From Larimichthys crocea (Eukaryota; Chordata; Actinopteri; Sciaenidae): a DNA stretch of 64,000 nucleotides. The translations under genes were made by a program, and so were the position numbers. Below, piece after piece: positions 40,301 through 54,700 of this stretch (within the stretch, counting starts at the first letter, position 1; the number at the start of each line of letters is the position of its first letter). The stretch is from NCBI RefSeq assembly GCF_000972845.2, contig NC_040013.1:6404561-6468560 (forward strand). Reading direction: 5' to 3'. The notes beneath the pieces were generated by a model. It made no database searches, was not told the DNA's origin, and saw nothing but the letters and a program-made list of their open reading frames with translations.

Positions 40301-43300
40301 TTAATAACTGCATCCCTTAATTATTCAAAACATTTGGGAGAAACAAGACAAATTATCATTTGCTTTATTGCAGAGAGTTAGATGAAAAGTTCAATACCAG
40401 CCTCATATCGGACCGTACCCTAAATATGAAAATACAGCCAAGTGCAGGTTAGCTTAGCTTAGCATAACTAATAAATAAATAAATAAACTTGCACGTCTAA
40501 ATATCACCAATTAACACAAAATATGTTGTTTGTTTATTCATTACGACTGTAAAATGAGATTCATGATTTTGGTCACTGCACCCGGCCAAGAAATAGTCCC
40601 CGCCCTGAGTAAAAGCACAACTTATTGTTTTTACACAAGACAGAGCGTGTTAATGAAGATGTTAATTAACCCAGTTTTCAGCCTTTTTGCTTATTTAACA
40701 CTAAACATGTTGCATCTATCTCACCACAAGAAAGCAAAGTGTATTTTCCTTAACATTGACCTATGCCTTAAAGTAAGTCTCCTTAGTCTAAACTTGTGTC
40801 CCAGTACATATTTAATACATTTTAAACTAAACATACCTTTAGTTTAGGCTCCAAGGTCGGCTAACAGGGAAGAAGTTAGCAGGAGAGGAGGATGTTTGGA
40901 TTGGGATGAGAACAGAAGGAGCAGAGAGAGGAAGAGACAGGGTTTGAGACAGAGAAAGATGGATGGGAGAGGGATTAGAAGAAAGGGGTGAAGGTAGAAA
41001 GGGGAAAAGAAACAAAGAGATCAGGAGTAGAAGACGACCATGAGACCTTAATTTAGTCTGTTTGAAGTGGGCTTAACTTAAACTTCGATGATTATGAGAC
41101 TACAAGACGCTTCAATCTGTACCATCCACCAGCTGTGAAGTTACCAGGATCTGTCACTATACTATCATGTAAATCCAAGTGATAGAACAGCAACTTAACT
41201 CTTCACATGTGAGGCCGACTCTGCACTACAAATGACTGAACTTGTGACCTGTGTTTACTCGCTGGTACCAGTGGGAAAACTGCACAACTCCAATTTTACG
41301 CCATGATTACCATCTTAAGGCTGTGACCTGATGTCAAATGCTCTTTTCACTGAGCACTGAACAGTTCTTTACCTTGCAGTGAAGCCTGAGCGTGTATATG
41401 TGCAGCCATAATGGCTTATGTTTGTTTATCTTTTGTCTGCCAGGTTGGATTTTCTGAGACAAAAGGTGGGGAATAAAGAAACGGCACAACATACCAAACA
41501 GTCAGCTTGGAAGGCCCAGATGTTCTTACAGCAGAGACAACCTCCATCCATAACAGCAGAGACAACCATTGAATGCGTATACTGCAAATCATTTGCAAAA
41601 CAAAATGTCTGGTTCGGGCTATGGAGGCAAATGAGACCATAAATTCCAGGTACTCTGTTGTAACTGGACAACACACAAAAAAAACACAATCTACACACAC
41701 TCTACTTTAAAATATCAGACACAAATTTCAACTTCATGGTCTAAAATTTAAAAGGTGGCGATGGCAGCTTGTAAGTGGAACAGTGTGAGCAACATCACGT
41801 TCAATTTTTACAGCTGGTTCATGCTCCCTCGTCCTCACTAGGCAACCTTATAATGTATAAAGAAAACAAACAGAAGAATTTAATATATATGGTGCCCACA
41901 CACAAGCTATACCGTAGCATGACGTCGATGTACAGTGCGTACAACAGTAAGAAGAGAAGAGCATCCATTAGGACGATGAGGTCATTCTCAGCAGAGATAA
42001 ACAGAGGAGGCAGGAATATCTTTCACAGATACGCCCGGTGTTAACTGTGTGAGGATAAATATGTTTGCAGCCTCGGTCTGACCCCTTCATACCACACGAT
42101 TGGTCATGGGTAAATACCTGGACACTGCTAAGACGCACAACATTTATGACATTCAACATGATATAACTTACAGTTAAGTAACCACATATCCTGTTGTGAT
42201 ATACAGTGATAATATGACCGCTCCTGTAACAGAACCCCACCATCACCTGTTATTATTAACACATCAGTGGACATTTTTTCATCTCTCATCCAGTAGTAAA
42301 GTAACCTAAGTGTGGACCTAGCACTGGGTATGATGGTTATAATATGGTTGCCAGATTTGGCTTGGTTTGGGTGTGAAATGGGATTCATAGCTGCCTTCAA
42401 AGAAAAGAACACGGTCCCTACAGTCGAACATGGTGGAGGATCATTGATGTTTTAGTGGCTGCTTCGCTGCTTCAGGCACTGGATGTCTTGACTGCATGCA
42501 CAGCATCATGAAATCTGAAAGCTACCAAAGAATTCAGGGGCGCATTTTAGGGCCCAGTGCCTGAAAGCTGGGTCTCCGTCAGAGGTCATGGGTCTTACAG
42601 CAGGACTATAACCAATAGCATACTTAATAAAGCACCCAAAAATGGTTGATGACAAAGAGCTAGAGAGTTCTGAAGTGGGCAGCAATGAGTCCCATAAATC
42701 CCATAGAGCAAGAGTTTAAATGGCCTCTCTTAACTCCTTAAATGGTGTACCTCAACCAATCCACTACGCTCTTATTATGTCACTCATTCTCGTCTTCTTT
42801 CTACCCTTTTCTCTGTTGGCTATACTTCATCCGGGTATATCCAGTGTCCAGTATATACATTACCAGTACGCAGTAGACGGGGAATTCCACTGGGACCAGA
42901 CACAGAAACGCACATATACACATTTACCCAGAGGAATATGATCTATAGGCTCATGTGACCAGTAATATAACAGCATCTCCCATATAACTTTCAACCCGCA
43001 AAGACAGGAGTCTGAACACGCACACACACACACAGACCAGTTGTGGTCTGTCATATTTGCATGTTAAGCCTGTTGAGTTTTACATAACTGGCAGTTGCTT
43101 TTCAGTGCAGCCTTGCATACACACATATCTGTTACAGTCCTCTCTCTGGGTTTGTCCACTTTTCTTTCACAACTCATTGACTCTTTCAACTTCTCCGTGT
43201 GTGCTGACAGATTTACTCGCTTTTATTTGGCTAGCGATTAATCATTTAAATCAAGCTTAAGAATGTCAAACGTTCTCCGCTTCCAGATCCGAAAAATGTG

Positions 43301-46300
43301 AGGATTTGCTGCTCCTTTCTTGCTTCATGCCTTCATAAACTGAATATCTTTGGCTTGTAGAGTGTTGGTTGGACAACACATGTCATTTAAAAACACAACC
43401 AGAGCATTTTTTCCAACATTTTATAGACCAATCATTCATTTATTGTCTTCGTATACTTATTCCTGTTCAAGGTCATTGTAACTGCTCTATAAAAGTGCCC
43501 TCGTACCCTAACCAGACACTCATTAGTGCATGCGCACACACACTTTGCTCACCATAAACATGCGCCCTATGGTGTGTTTTCAGAGTGGGTGGTAGATTTA
43601 TAATTGGACCTCACCCAGCTCCCTAATTATCTGCCATATGTAGAAACCCTCTAAAGTCTCACTTCCTTCATTTCATTCTTTCATGTCTGTCTTTCTCTCC
43701 ATGCCAATCACCCATTCAATTCACTCCAACACTTTGATCACTTCTTTTCTCCTCCTTAATTGATTGAAGCCTGTGTCTCTTCATCCAGACCCCCTCCCTG
43801 ACCCTCTGACAAACACCTTCATTATTTGACCGTAATGTCAAACACACACACACACACGCACACACACACACTCACACACAGAGTGGATGGACCACCCTCT
43901 GAGTCTGAGGTCTTACATGGATGGACACCAGCTAATGAGCCCCTCTTGATGAATCACAATCTCTAAGGGAATACACATGTAGAAAGACAAACACATGCCT
44001 ATTCTAGCCTCTCTTTCTACACACACACACCACGACTTAATGTGTGTGTGAGAGTGTGTGTGTGTGTGGGAGTCAGGAGAAAGCCATTAGCGAGAAACTG
44101 ATAAAAGTCGGCTGCCGCGAGTGAATGCACCTTTGGTCTGCCGTACTGTGTGCGAGTTCAGCGACGGTTAACTGGAGTGGTGTTAGAAAGAGGGTCAGTG
44201 TGCACTTAATGCGAGTGTGTTTGAGCTGCTGCTTTGGCAACATGGCAAAAGTTGATGACAGTAGGTAACCTTTGGACCCGAGAGAGGGGAGAGGAAAGAG
44301 GGAGGGAGTGGGGCCGGGCAGGGGAAAATGAGCTATAGAATAGAGTACAGACAGACTGGCGGGTCAGTCAAGTGCATATTTAGTGTTGTGGTAGGTGTAT
44401 TTATTAAAACAGCATTACATAGTGTAGGTGTAAACACGCATTTGAGGTCACTCTGGGACTCTTGGTTAGTGTGATTTTCTTTTTCATTACTCCCAGTACT
44501 CTCTATGTGCCCTAAACATATTCTGTCCTCAGGTGCTGCACCACCTAATTTCTCCACAGTCATTTAACATTCATCTGATCCAACATCTACTCAGGAAATG
44601 AGCCACTAACTCTACGAGTGTTAGTGCCATGTTCTACAGAGTGAACAGTACCCCAGTGTATATGGGTTCCCATCAAGCTAAATAAAGTGGCAAGATTTCT
44701 TTTCAGATTTTACCCTAATTTTTCTCCCCGGTTGGGAGTATCAAGTTCTGCACACAGACAACCACAGCCACTGTTGGTGTGGTATGCCTATATGAGATGG
44801 CCGTGAATCATCGGTTTAGGAAAGTCATAGCAATGATCTGTATAGCACCCTGTTTTTGGACGAGGTTGAGGTGGATGGAAGTCAAACAAACACTGGACTG
44901 CTGTACGCGTCCTACACGAAACCAAGTCTATGTTGATTTATTAGACTGTATATAAAGTTAACTTGTATGTTAGTTACGTTGTGTAGGAAGTTTCAGTGAT
45001 TAAACCTAACCAGTGCGACCTCAGCGACCTTTATTTTGAAGGTCTAATACATGCTTTATTACAGTACTAGCTTGGTGATGTCTTGTGAATAAGCTTTCCT
45101 GAAGAATCTCAAGGAAAGACATTAAAAAGAAACACCTACTTTGAATTTTAAATGACATTTTAAGTATGTCTGTGCACTGCAGTGAAATTAAAACCAAGTG
45201 GATCCAAATTCAATTATTTAGATTTTATGTTGCTCATTCATTAGTTGAGAAAGTTCTTCTACAATTTACCCTTTGGTAAAACAGGTTATGACGAGGGTAT
45301 TTTTTCTTTGAGAGGTTTTGGAGATACACGTTGAGGAAAAGCAGGTCAGTGTACGGTGACAAACGGACTACTGGGACACTGTAGTGTCATTAAAGTCTTG
45401 AAATAAAGATAATTCATAACCAAATATATTAAAAAGGGGGCTGTTTGGATGAATTATGAAGTATAGGAAGACCCTTAACCCTCATTGTGTTCATACACAA
45501 GTCCAGCCAGAGATCAAAACTCAAGACAAGACAGAAAAAAACGAGGACAGAGGAAATGAAAATCCAAAAAAAAAAAAGGGAAGCGGACAGAGACTAATCG
45601 AAGGAGGAAGAGAGAGTGATAGGAAGATGACAAGGGAATGAATGGGGTAGAGATCGCACATTAGATTACATGTGCAGTGAACGGTAGTCAAATTATGAAC
45701 AGAGTGAAAGAGGAGGGGAAGAGATGGAGCCGTCCAGATGCCTGCCCCACACTTCACATGTGGCTGTGGTTGACCTTCCACCTCTCTCTCTCTTTCCCTC
45801 TGTCCATCAATCCATCCATCCCTTGTTTCTCACCCCTCTGTCAGGATGTCGGCAGTGTTTCTCGGCATGGCGTCAGACCTTCACACAAGCCTGTGTTTCC
45901 TCCTCCTCCTCCTGCTGCTCCTCTTACTCACTCCATCTCCTCAACATCTACAAATTCACTTCTGATTGATTATGACAATTTGTGGCCTGTTGCTTCCGTT
46001 CAATCTATTTGCCAAACCGAGACATCCAACTTTCTGAAAATGTTGCCACACAGGAAACAGCTGGCAACGAAGTGGAGCCTGTTGTATTTTGCCACAAGGT
46101 CCCAGTGACGCAGCACCTCTGCCGAGAAAAGCGATCCGTTTCTGAGGATTTACAGTTTGAAATATTGGCGGTCACGTCTCAGGTGCACTCACGAAATGCT
46201 GACACAACACATTGCAGAAAATATCTCTCTCATTTATCTTATTTAAGGAGAGCAAGGGTCATTCAAGGCTGCTACGGTGGATGATTTTATCAGTGTCGTG

Positions 46301-48762
46301 GCATCATAAAAACATTCTTTGGCATGATATGAAGTGAAAGCCGAGCAGGAACGAAAATAAGACAATAAAAGGAGCTACTCGACATGTCTCAACATGTAAG
46401 AGAAAATGTACAGGAGGAAAGTTTAGAACTGGGCTCAACGGATGTGTTTTATTCTGAAAATAAGTTTTGAATCAATTTTGTAAGAATCGTTCAAGGGAAA
46501 TGTAGTCTTATAACGGTGATTCAGATGGCAGAGATGGAATAGAGACATCAAAAAATTAAATTTAAAAAAGAAACAAGTTTAGTCATTGCATCACAGAAAA
46601 AACAGGTTTTAGATCAGCATTCAGGAAATATGAAAAAAGTTTGACAATGGCCTGAGTTTGACATTTCGCTTTCTTGCTGAGACTTAGATGAGGAGATTGT
46701 TAGCACAGTGATAGCTTATAATAGCATAAAGGCAGGAAAAGGCTTTTCTTTTTTTTTTGCACTTTTTGAACAGACTGAGCAAATATACAGATATAAAGTA
46801 ACAATGAGTGACCTTTTGTCTTTACTTTTTGTCTGTGCCAGAAATCTGGGGGTGACTATCGCCTTTGTCAGTTCTCGATGCTAAGCTAAGCTAACTGGCT
46901 GCTGCATATTTACCGAACACGTGAGAGAGCTATCGATGTTCTTATCGAATTTTCATCGAGGAAGCAGCTTACGAATTTCCCAAAATGTTAAACTCTTCCT
47001 TTTACCACGCACGTTAGCAATAGACTCAGATGCAGCCAAACCACATGCTAAAGGTAGTAGAGGCCTGCATATATTTTCAATTCCTCATAGGCACTTAAAC
47101 GGTACATTTGGTAGTTTTCAACCGGTTTCATTTCCAGAGATGTATAGTAACGAATAGAACTACTTAAGTACTGTCATTAAGTACTAAAATGCAGTATCTG
47201 TACTTTTTTGGAGTATTATTTTTTTCCCCAACTTCCACTTTTACTGCACTACATATTTACTTTTACTCCGATACATTTTTCATGTGCTGAATCGTTACTC
47301 GTTACTACTGTAGCGTCCAGCCGGACACGTGATGAATGACAAGGCGTTATCGAACAAACCTGCATTTATTGCTGAACGCTTTGGTTCCAGGACTCGTTGA
47401 CTGTCAGCCATAACCACGCCAAAAAACCAACATAACAGTCCCGGTCTCACATCAATCTCGCTCGTGCGCCGTACGTCATACACCTGACTCACCCAGGTGC
47501 GCGCTCTCACCTGCTCCCCCGCCCCCCTCGCTCGCGCATTCATTCAGACGCATTCACAGACCATGGGAAATCACAGAACTCTACCATGAACATTGTAACA
47601 CTGTAACATTAAAAGTTGTGCCTTAATAAATATTTGAAATAATATAAACAACAGTAGTTGTACTTGTACTTTTGCTTGTACTTTTACTTTCAGTACTTTA
47701 GTAGCACTTTTTTACATACTTCTACTTGCAATAATTAAGTACATAACATTTTGAATACTTTAGTACTTTTACTTAAGTATGGTGTTTAAAGAACACTTCA
47801 ACTTCTACTCAAGTCAGTTTTTTGATTTAGCACTTGTACTTTTACTCCACTCCTTTACTCCAGTACTGTATACATCTCTGCTCAGGAGTGGTCAGAGGCG
47901 GTAACACGACGGACATTTAACAGTCTCCAACTTGGCTGGGTACAGCCCACTACAGTCTCCTCCTGCGTGTGTGACAGAGAGAGAGAGAGAGAGGAAAAAC
48001 ACGGAAGCGGGAAAAAAGCGCGGCATAATAAAAACACAAGTTTTGACAGAAATATTCGACAGAGACACACTTCATTTTGACAAGGTGAGTTGTTGTGTGT
48101 TGCTCTGTGTTCGTGTTTAGGTCCAATGCTGACTTGAATGTTTTTTTTGTCCGAATACAGTACACATAGCATATAATAGTCTTCTGAGAGGAGACCACTG
48201 AAGTCAGAGCTTGCTTATGGTAACGGATTTAAGACAGGAGTTGAGTTTGAGAGGGTCATTCATAAGAAGACAACCATACTTGAAAACAGTAAGTTATTAT
48301 TTTTTTTTCAACTTTACTCGAAGTCCAAACTCAGAACTGGCTGAAAAGCTGTAATTGGCATCCTTATGACAAACTTCACCGGGCAAGGTGTAAGTCAGCC
48401 CAAAATAAATGCTAATTAGTTTTTATTGTCTTGTAGGAAAACATAAAAAAAAAACCCTGAAGACAAGATGGCACCATGTGTGTTCGTTTATGTGTCGACT
48501 ATAAACTTTATCATGAGTCGATTACATCAGCCTTGGTTAACGTCTGAAAGCGTTTCAAAGTCTCTGGACAGGGGCAGAAGTGTTTAAAACCATATTGGAC
48601 GCTTTGTGAATCACCAGACCAACAAATATTTTTATGATTTACATGTGCTCTCACTGCACATAGCTCGAGAGCATTTTTATCTCTGGTTATCTATTTTAGT
48701 TGAAATATTTTGCACACCTATAGTCCGTGATTTCTAAAAGAGTTGTACTCACGTTTCAATCG

Positions 48763-48793
<31 letters not shown>

Positions 48794-51700
48794 AGTAGTA
48801 TGAAAAACATATTTAAATTAGCACACAGTCCTTGAAGTGATTCAATTCGATTCTGGCCTTGGGTCACCTTTTATACCGTTAAATTTTAAAATTCTATTGC
48901 GCATTGCAGAGCTACGCCCCTTTATACAGAGTCTCCCCAGCAATATAAGTAAGGACCATGCCAGTTATGGCAGCAGTGGGCTGTACCTGCTGTTTTATGG
49001 TGCTGCCATTATGGCATTGCTGACAGACAGACGGAGAATATCGTATGTTTGTGTGCGCGTGTTGTTGGCAGCAGCTTGCCCGAATGATGGAACCACACAT
49101 TTGGCCAAACATGAAATCTCATTCATGGCGTCTAATGATGGCACACGGAGCCTGCCAATCCACATGTCATTAGCATCATCATTTATGGAGTTCAATACAC
49201 CAAGATACCATGACCGCACACATACATACCACCCACAACCAAGCATTTGCAGCTACCGGCCCTGTAATTACAGTGGTAGGGGTCAGAGTCTTGTCCAAAC
49301 TGACAACATACCGTCCAGCAATCCTGGGAACAACAACGATGATGATCTATATTGTTTTGTATATTACATGTGACGGTGGATCATGCACACGTTCATCATA
49401 AGTTTGATAACAGAATTCACTGTCGTCAGTCTCATATTGCCTGTACAGGACATTAACACAAAACAGTTGAACACAACAAACAGTTTTAGATATGGGTGGA
49501 CACAATAAAAACTGTCACCAGCGTTTAAAACGAAGCTGATAAATAACTGACAATAGCTTTCATGTTGAAAAACCATAACTGGAGCAGCTGAATTTTGCAT
49601 ACGTGAATATTCATTCCAGCCTTGAATGATTCAAAGTCAAATTCTCTGCATAGCAAACATGACCCGACAGAAGAAACGATAAGCATAAATGTGACAGCCT
49701 ACTAAAAGACTTAAATTGTTAATATTCATAATACCGTATTGATCATAACTCAAATATGAGCTTGAATAGGTTTAAACCAGAAAACCAATAAGACAATCCC
49801 TATTATAAAATGAGAAGCATACATTGGTAGCTTGTATAATGAGAATATTCATACCAGAGATAAGAGACAGTACCCAAAGGATGATGAAATACGAGCAGGA
49901 GGTTGCTGTACTTACATACTACTAAATATAATAAATCACTAATATCACAATAACTAGCATCATAATTGTTATTCATTAACATTGGAGAGAATCATAGAGT
50001 GGTAGGACGCAAGAACAAGCCCCCCCCCGAGAAATATTGCTATCAGCGAATTATGACTGTATACCAGCCTATACAGACCGTACGACATACGCCCAGTGAG
50101 GTTGCTTTAGTACTCTCGACTACCTACGTCTAATCCTAATAACTATTCTTCAATCTAATTCTTAACAATTTTGTTCTTTCTAGATATAAATGAGCATTCC
50201 ATTTTGTCAACCGTCCACAACAGGGTATTTTCCTTAACATTGACCTATGCCTTAAAGTAAGTCCTCCTAGTCTAAACTTGTGTCCCATTCCTGGGACTAT
50301 TTAATACATGGTTTAAACTAAAACCATACCTTGAGTTGTTAGGCTCACAGGTCGGCTAACGGAGAAGAAGTTAGCAGGTGAGAGGGAGGTTGATTGGAGG
50401 AATGAGAGCATGAGAAGAAGGAAAGGTGCCAGAGAGAAAATGGATGGGAGACAGGGATTGAAGAACAGGTTGAAAGTTGACGAGAGGAGGAGAAGAAGGG
50501 GGAAGTAGAGACGGAGAAAGAAAGACAAGAGCAGAGGCACGGAAGACCTTGCTAATTTCGTCTGGTTCAGTGGATTTCGTATACTTAACTTCGATGATGT
50601 ATGAGACTACAAGACGTTCAATCTGGACATCCACCAGCGCTTGAAGTGTACCAGGAGCGGTCACTATACGTAGTCAGGTAATCCAAGGGTGATAACAGCA
50701 ACGGACAAATCTTCACAAGGTGGAGGCCGAGCTGCTCACGAAATGACGTGAAAACTTGTGACCTGTGTTACTCAATTTACTCGCTCGGTACCAGGGGGAA
50801 AAAATGCACCCCAATTTTACGCCAGCTGACTTACATCTTAAGGCTGGTGAACCCTTGAGGTCCAATGCTCTTTTCATCACTGAGGCACTGAACAGTTTCT
50901 TTACCGCGAGTGAAAGCCCGGAGCGTGTATATGTGCAGGCCATGAATGGCTGTATGGTTGGGTGTATCGGTTGTCGGCTCAGGTGGTGGATGTTCTGAGA
51001 CAAAGAGGTGGGAATAAAGAAAAAGAAGGAGGCAAAACAATACCAAACAGTAGTGACCAGAGGAGTGTTCTGACAGCAGAGACAACCTCCTAGCCATAAC
51101 AAGCCACGACAACCATGGTGAAGTGGTTTATTGAGAACTGCAAATCATTGCAAAAACAAAAGTGTCTGGTTCGGGCTATGGAGGCAAATGAGACCATAAA
51201 TCCAGGTATCTGTTGTAACTGGACAACACACAAAAAAAACACAATCTACACACAACGCTCTCTTTAAAATATCAGACACAAATTTCAACTTGGTTCTAAA
51301 ATTAAAAGGTGGCGATGGCAGCTTGTAAGTGGAACAGTGTGAGCAACATCACGTTCATATTTTAACAGCTGGTTCATGCTCCCTCGTCCTCACTAGGCAA
51401 CCTTATGATGTATAAAAAAAACAACAGTAGCAATTGTAATATATATGGTGCCCACACACAAGCTATACCGTAGCATGACGTCGATGTACAGTGCGTACAA
51501 CAGTAAGAAGAGAAGAGGATCCATTAGGACGATGGGTCATTCGCAGCAGAGATAAACAGAGAGGCAAGGAATATCTTTCCCAGATTACGCCCGGTGTAAC
51601 TGTGGTGAGGATAATATGTTTGCAGCCTCGGTCTGACCCCTTCATACCACAACGATTGGTCATGGGTAAATACCCGGACAGTGCAAGGAGCACAACATTT

Positions 51701-54700
51701 ATGACATTCAACATGATATATGAGGCGAAAAATTTACAGTTAAGTAAACAATACTCCATAATCCTGTGTGATATACAGTGATAAATGACCGTCCTGTAAC
51801 AGAACCCCACCTTCACAGTTAATCCAAAACTCAGTGGACATTTTTTCATCTTCATCCAGTAGTAAAAGTGGGAGTACCACTGGGTATGATGGTTAGAATA
51901 TGGTTGCCAGATTTGGCTTGGTTGTGGTGTGAAATGGGGTCATAGCTGCCTTCAAAGAAAAGAACACGTCCAGGTTCGACGGGTGGGAGGATCATTGAGT
52001 TTTAGTGGTTCTGCTTCGCTGCTCAGGCACGGAGTCTTGACTGCATGCACAGCATTATGAAATCTGAAAGCTACCAAGAATTCAGGGGCGCATTTTAGGG
52101 CCCAGTGCCTGAAAGCTGGGTCTCCGTCAGAGGTCATGGGTGCTAGCAGGACTATAACCAAAAGCTACTAATAAAGCACCCAAAATGGTTGATGACAAGA
52201 GCAGAGAGAGTTTCGAAGTGGGCAGTAGGAGTCCAGATCTAAACCCATAGAGCAAGAGTTATAAATGGCCGTCTCTACCGGATATGGTGTACCTCAAACC
52301 AATCCACTCACTCTTATTATGTCAGCATTTTCGTCTCCTTTCTACTACCTTTTCTCTGTTGCTAGATTCATCCGGGTATCCAGTGTCCAGTAGATTACAT
52401 TACCAGCTACGCAGGACGGGGAATTCACGGGACCAGACACAACACACACACATATACAAATTTACCCAGAGAATATGATCTATAGGCTCATGTGACCAGT
52501 AATATAACAGCATCTCCATAAAATTTCAAGCCGCAAAGACAGGAGTCTGAACACGCACACACACACACACCATTTGTGGTCTGTCATATTTGCATGTTAT
52601 GCCGTTGAGTTTACATAACTGGCAGTTGCTTTCAGTGCCCTGCATACAACATATCTTTACAGTCCTCTCTCTGGGTTTGTCCATTTCTTTCTTTCACAAA
52701 CGCATTGACTCTTTCAACTTCTCCGTGTGTGCTGACAGATTTTACTGCTTTTTTTGGCTAGCGATTAATCATTTAAATCAAGCTTAAGAATGTTCAAACG
52801 TTTTCTGCTTCCAGATCCGAAAAAATGTGAGGATTGCTGCTCCTTTCTTGCTTTATTGCCTTCATAAACTGAATATCTTTGGCTTGTAGAGTGTTGGTTG
52901 GACAACACATGTTCACTTTTTAAAAACCAACCAGAGCATTTTTTCCAACATTTTATAGACCAATCATTCATTTATTGTCTTCGTATACTTATTCCTGTTC
53001 AAGGTCATTGTAACTGCTCTATAAAAGTGCCCTCGTACCCAACCAAGCCACTCATTAGTGGCATGCGCACACACACTTTGCTCACATAAACATGCGCCCT
53101 TGGTGGTGTTTTCAGAGGGGGTGGTAGATTATAATTGGACCTCACCCAGCTCCCTACTTATCTGCCATATGTAGAACCCTCTAAAGTCTCCTTCCTTCAT
53201 TTCATTCTTCATGTCTGTCTTTCTCTCCATGCCAATCACCCATTCAATTCACTCCAACACTTTGATCACTTCTTTTCCTCTCCTTAATGATTGAAGCCTG
53301 CGTCTCTTCATCCAGACCCCATCCCTGACCCTCGCAAACACCTTCATGTATGTGACCGTCAATGGTCAACACACACACACACCACAACACACCCACACCG
53401 AGTGGATGGACCACCCTCTGAGTCTGAGGTCTTACATGGATGGACACCAGCTAATGAGCCCTCTTGACGAATCACAATCTCTAAGGGAATACACATGTAG
53501 AAAGACAAACACAATGCCTATTCTAGCCTCTCTTGTCTACACACACACACACACCACGACTTAATGTGTGTGTGAGAGTGTGGTGTGTGGGGAGTCAGGA
53601 GAAAAGCAATTAGCGAGAAACTGATAAAAGTCGGCTGCCGCGAGTGAATGCCACCTTTGGTCTTGCCGTACCGGTGTGCGAGTTCAGCGACGGTTAACTG
53701 GAGTGGTGTTAGAAAGAGGGTCAGTGTGCACTTAATGCGAGTGTGTTTGAGCTGCTGCTTTGGCAACATGGCAAAAGTTGATGACAGTGGTAACCTTTGG
53801 ACCCGAGAGAGGGGAGAGGAAAGAGGGAGGGAGGGGCCGGGCAGGGGAAAATAAGCTTAGAATAGAGTACAGGAACCGACTGGCGGGTCAGTCAAGTGCA
53901 TATTTGTGTGTGTGGTATAGTGTATTTATTAAACAGCATTACATGTAGTGAGGTGTAAACACGCATTTGAGGTCACTCTGGACTCTTGGTTAGTATTGAT
54001 TTTCTTTTTCATTACTCCAGTACTCTCTATGTGCCCTAAACATCCTGTCCTCAGGTGCTGCACCACCTAATTTCTCCACAGTCAGTTAACATTCATCTGA
54101 TCCAACATCTACTCAGGAAATGAGCCACTAACTCTACAAGTGTTAGTGCCTGTTCTACACGAGTGAACAGTACACCAGTGTATATGGGTTCCATCAAGCT
54201 AAATAAAGTGGCAAAGATTCTTTTCAGATTTTACCCTAATTTCTCCCCGGTGGGCAGTATCAAGTTTCGGCACCAGACAACCCCAGCCACTGTTGGTGTG
54301 GTATGCCCTATTGAGATGGGCCGTGAATCATCGGTTTAGGAAAGTCATAGCAATATCTGATAGCCACCCTGTGTTGGACAGGTGAGGTGGATGGAGTCAA
54401 ACAAACACTGGACTGCTGTAGACGCGTCCTACACGAAACACAGGTCTATGTTGATATTAGACTGTATGTAAGTTAACTGCATAGCAGTATGTTAGTTACG
54501 TTTGTAGGAAGTTTCAGTGATTAAACCTAACCAGTGCGACCTCAGCGACCTTTATTTGAAGGTCTATCTATACATGCTTTATACGACTAAGCTTGGTGTG
54601 TTTGTGAATAAGCTTTCCTGAAGAATCTCAAGGAAGACATTAAAAAGAAACCCTACTTTGAATTTTAAATGACATTTTAAGTACGTCTGTGCACTGCAAT

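Larger units (their letters stand above)
39284..47884 (+). repeat. 8.6-kb direct duplication, copy 1
   Basis: Starts AAGTAGTATGAAAACATATT and ends right after a hAT element. Collinear along its length with copy 2, with countless small indels between them. Contains a Tc1 relic, dispersed repeats and the hAT. Holds no exon. Confidence 0.92.

Noticed and set aside
45677..46108. 143-codon + strand frame in copy 1, partly mirrored in copy 2 at 55283-55660
   Set aside because: The frame shifts between copies, composition is simple Ser/Pro/Leu, and no homology is recognised.
48837..49373. 178-codon + strand frame in copy 2
   Set aside because: It exists only because of indels in the noisy copy; the same DNA in copy 1 (from about 39330) is broken into short frames. 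No recognisable protein.
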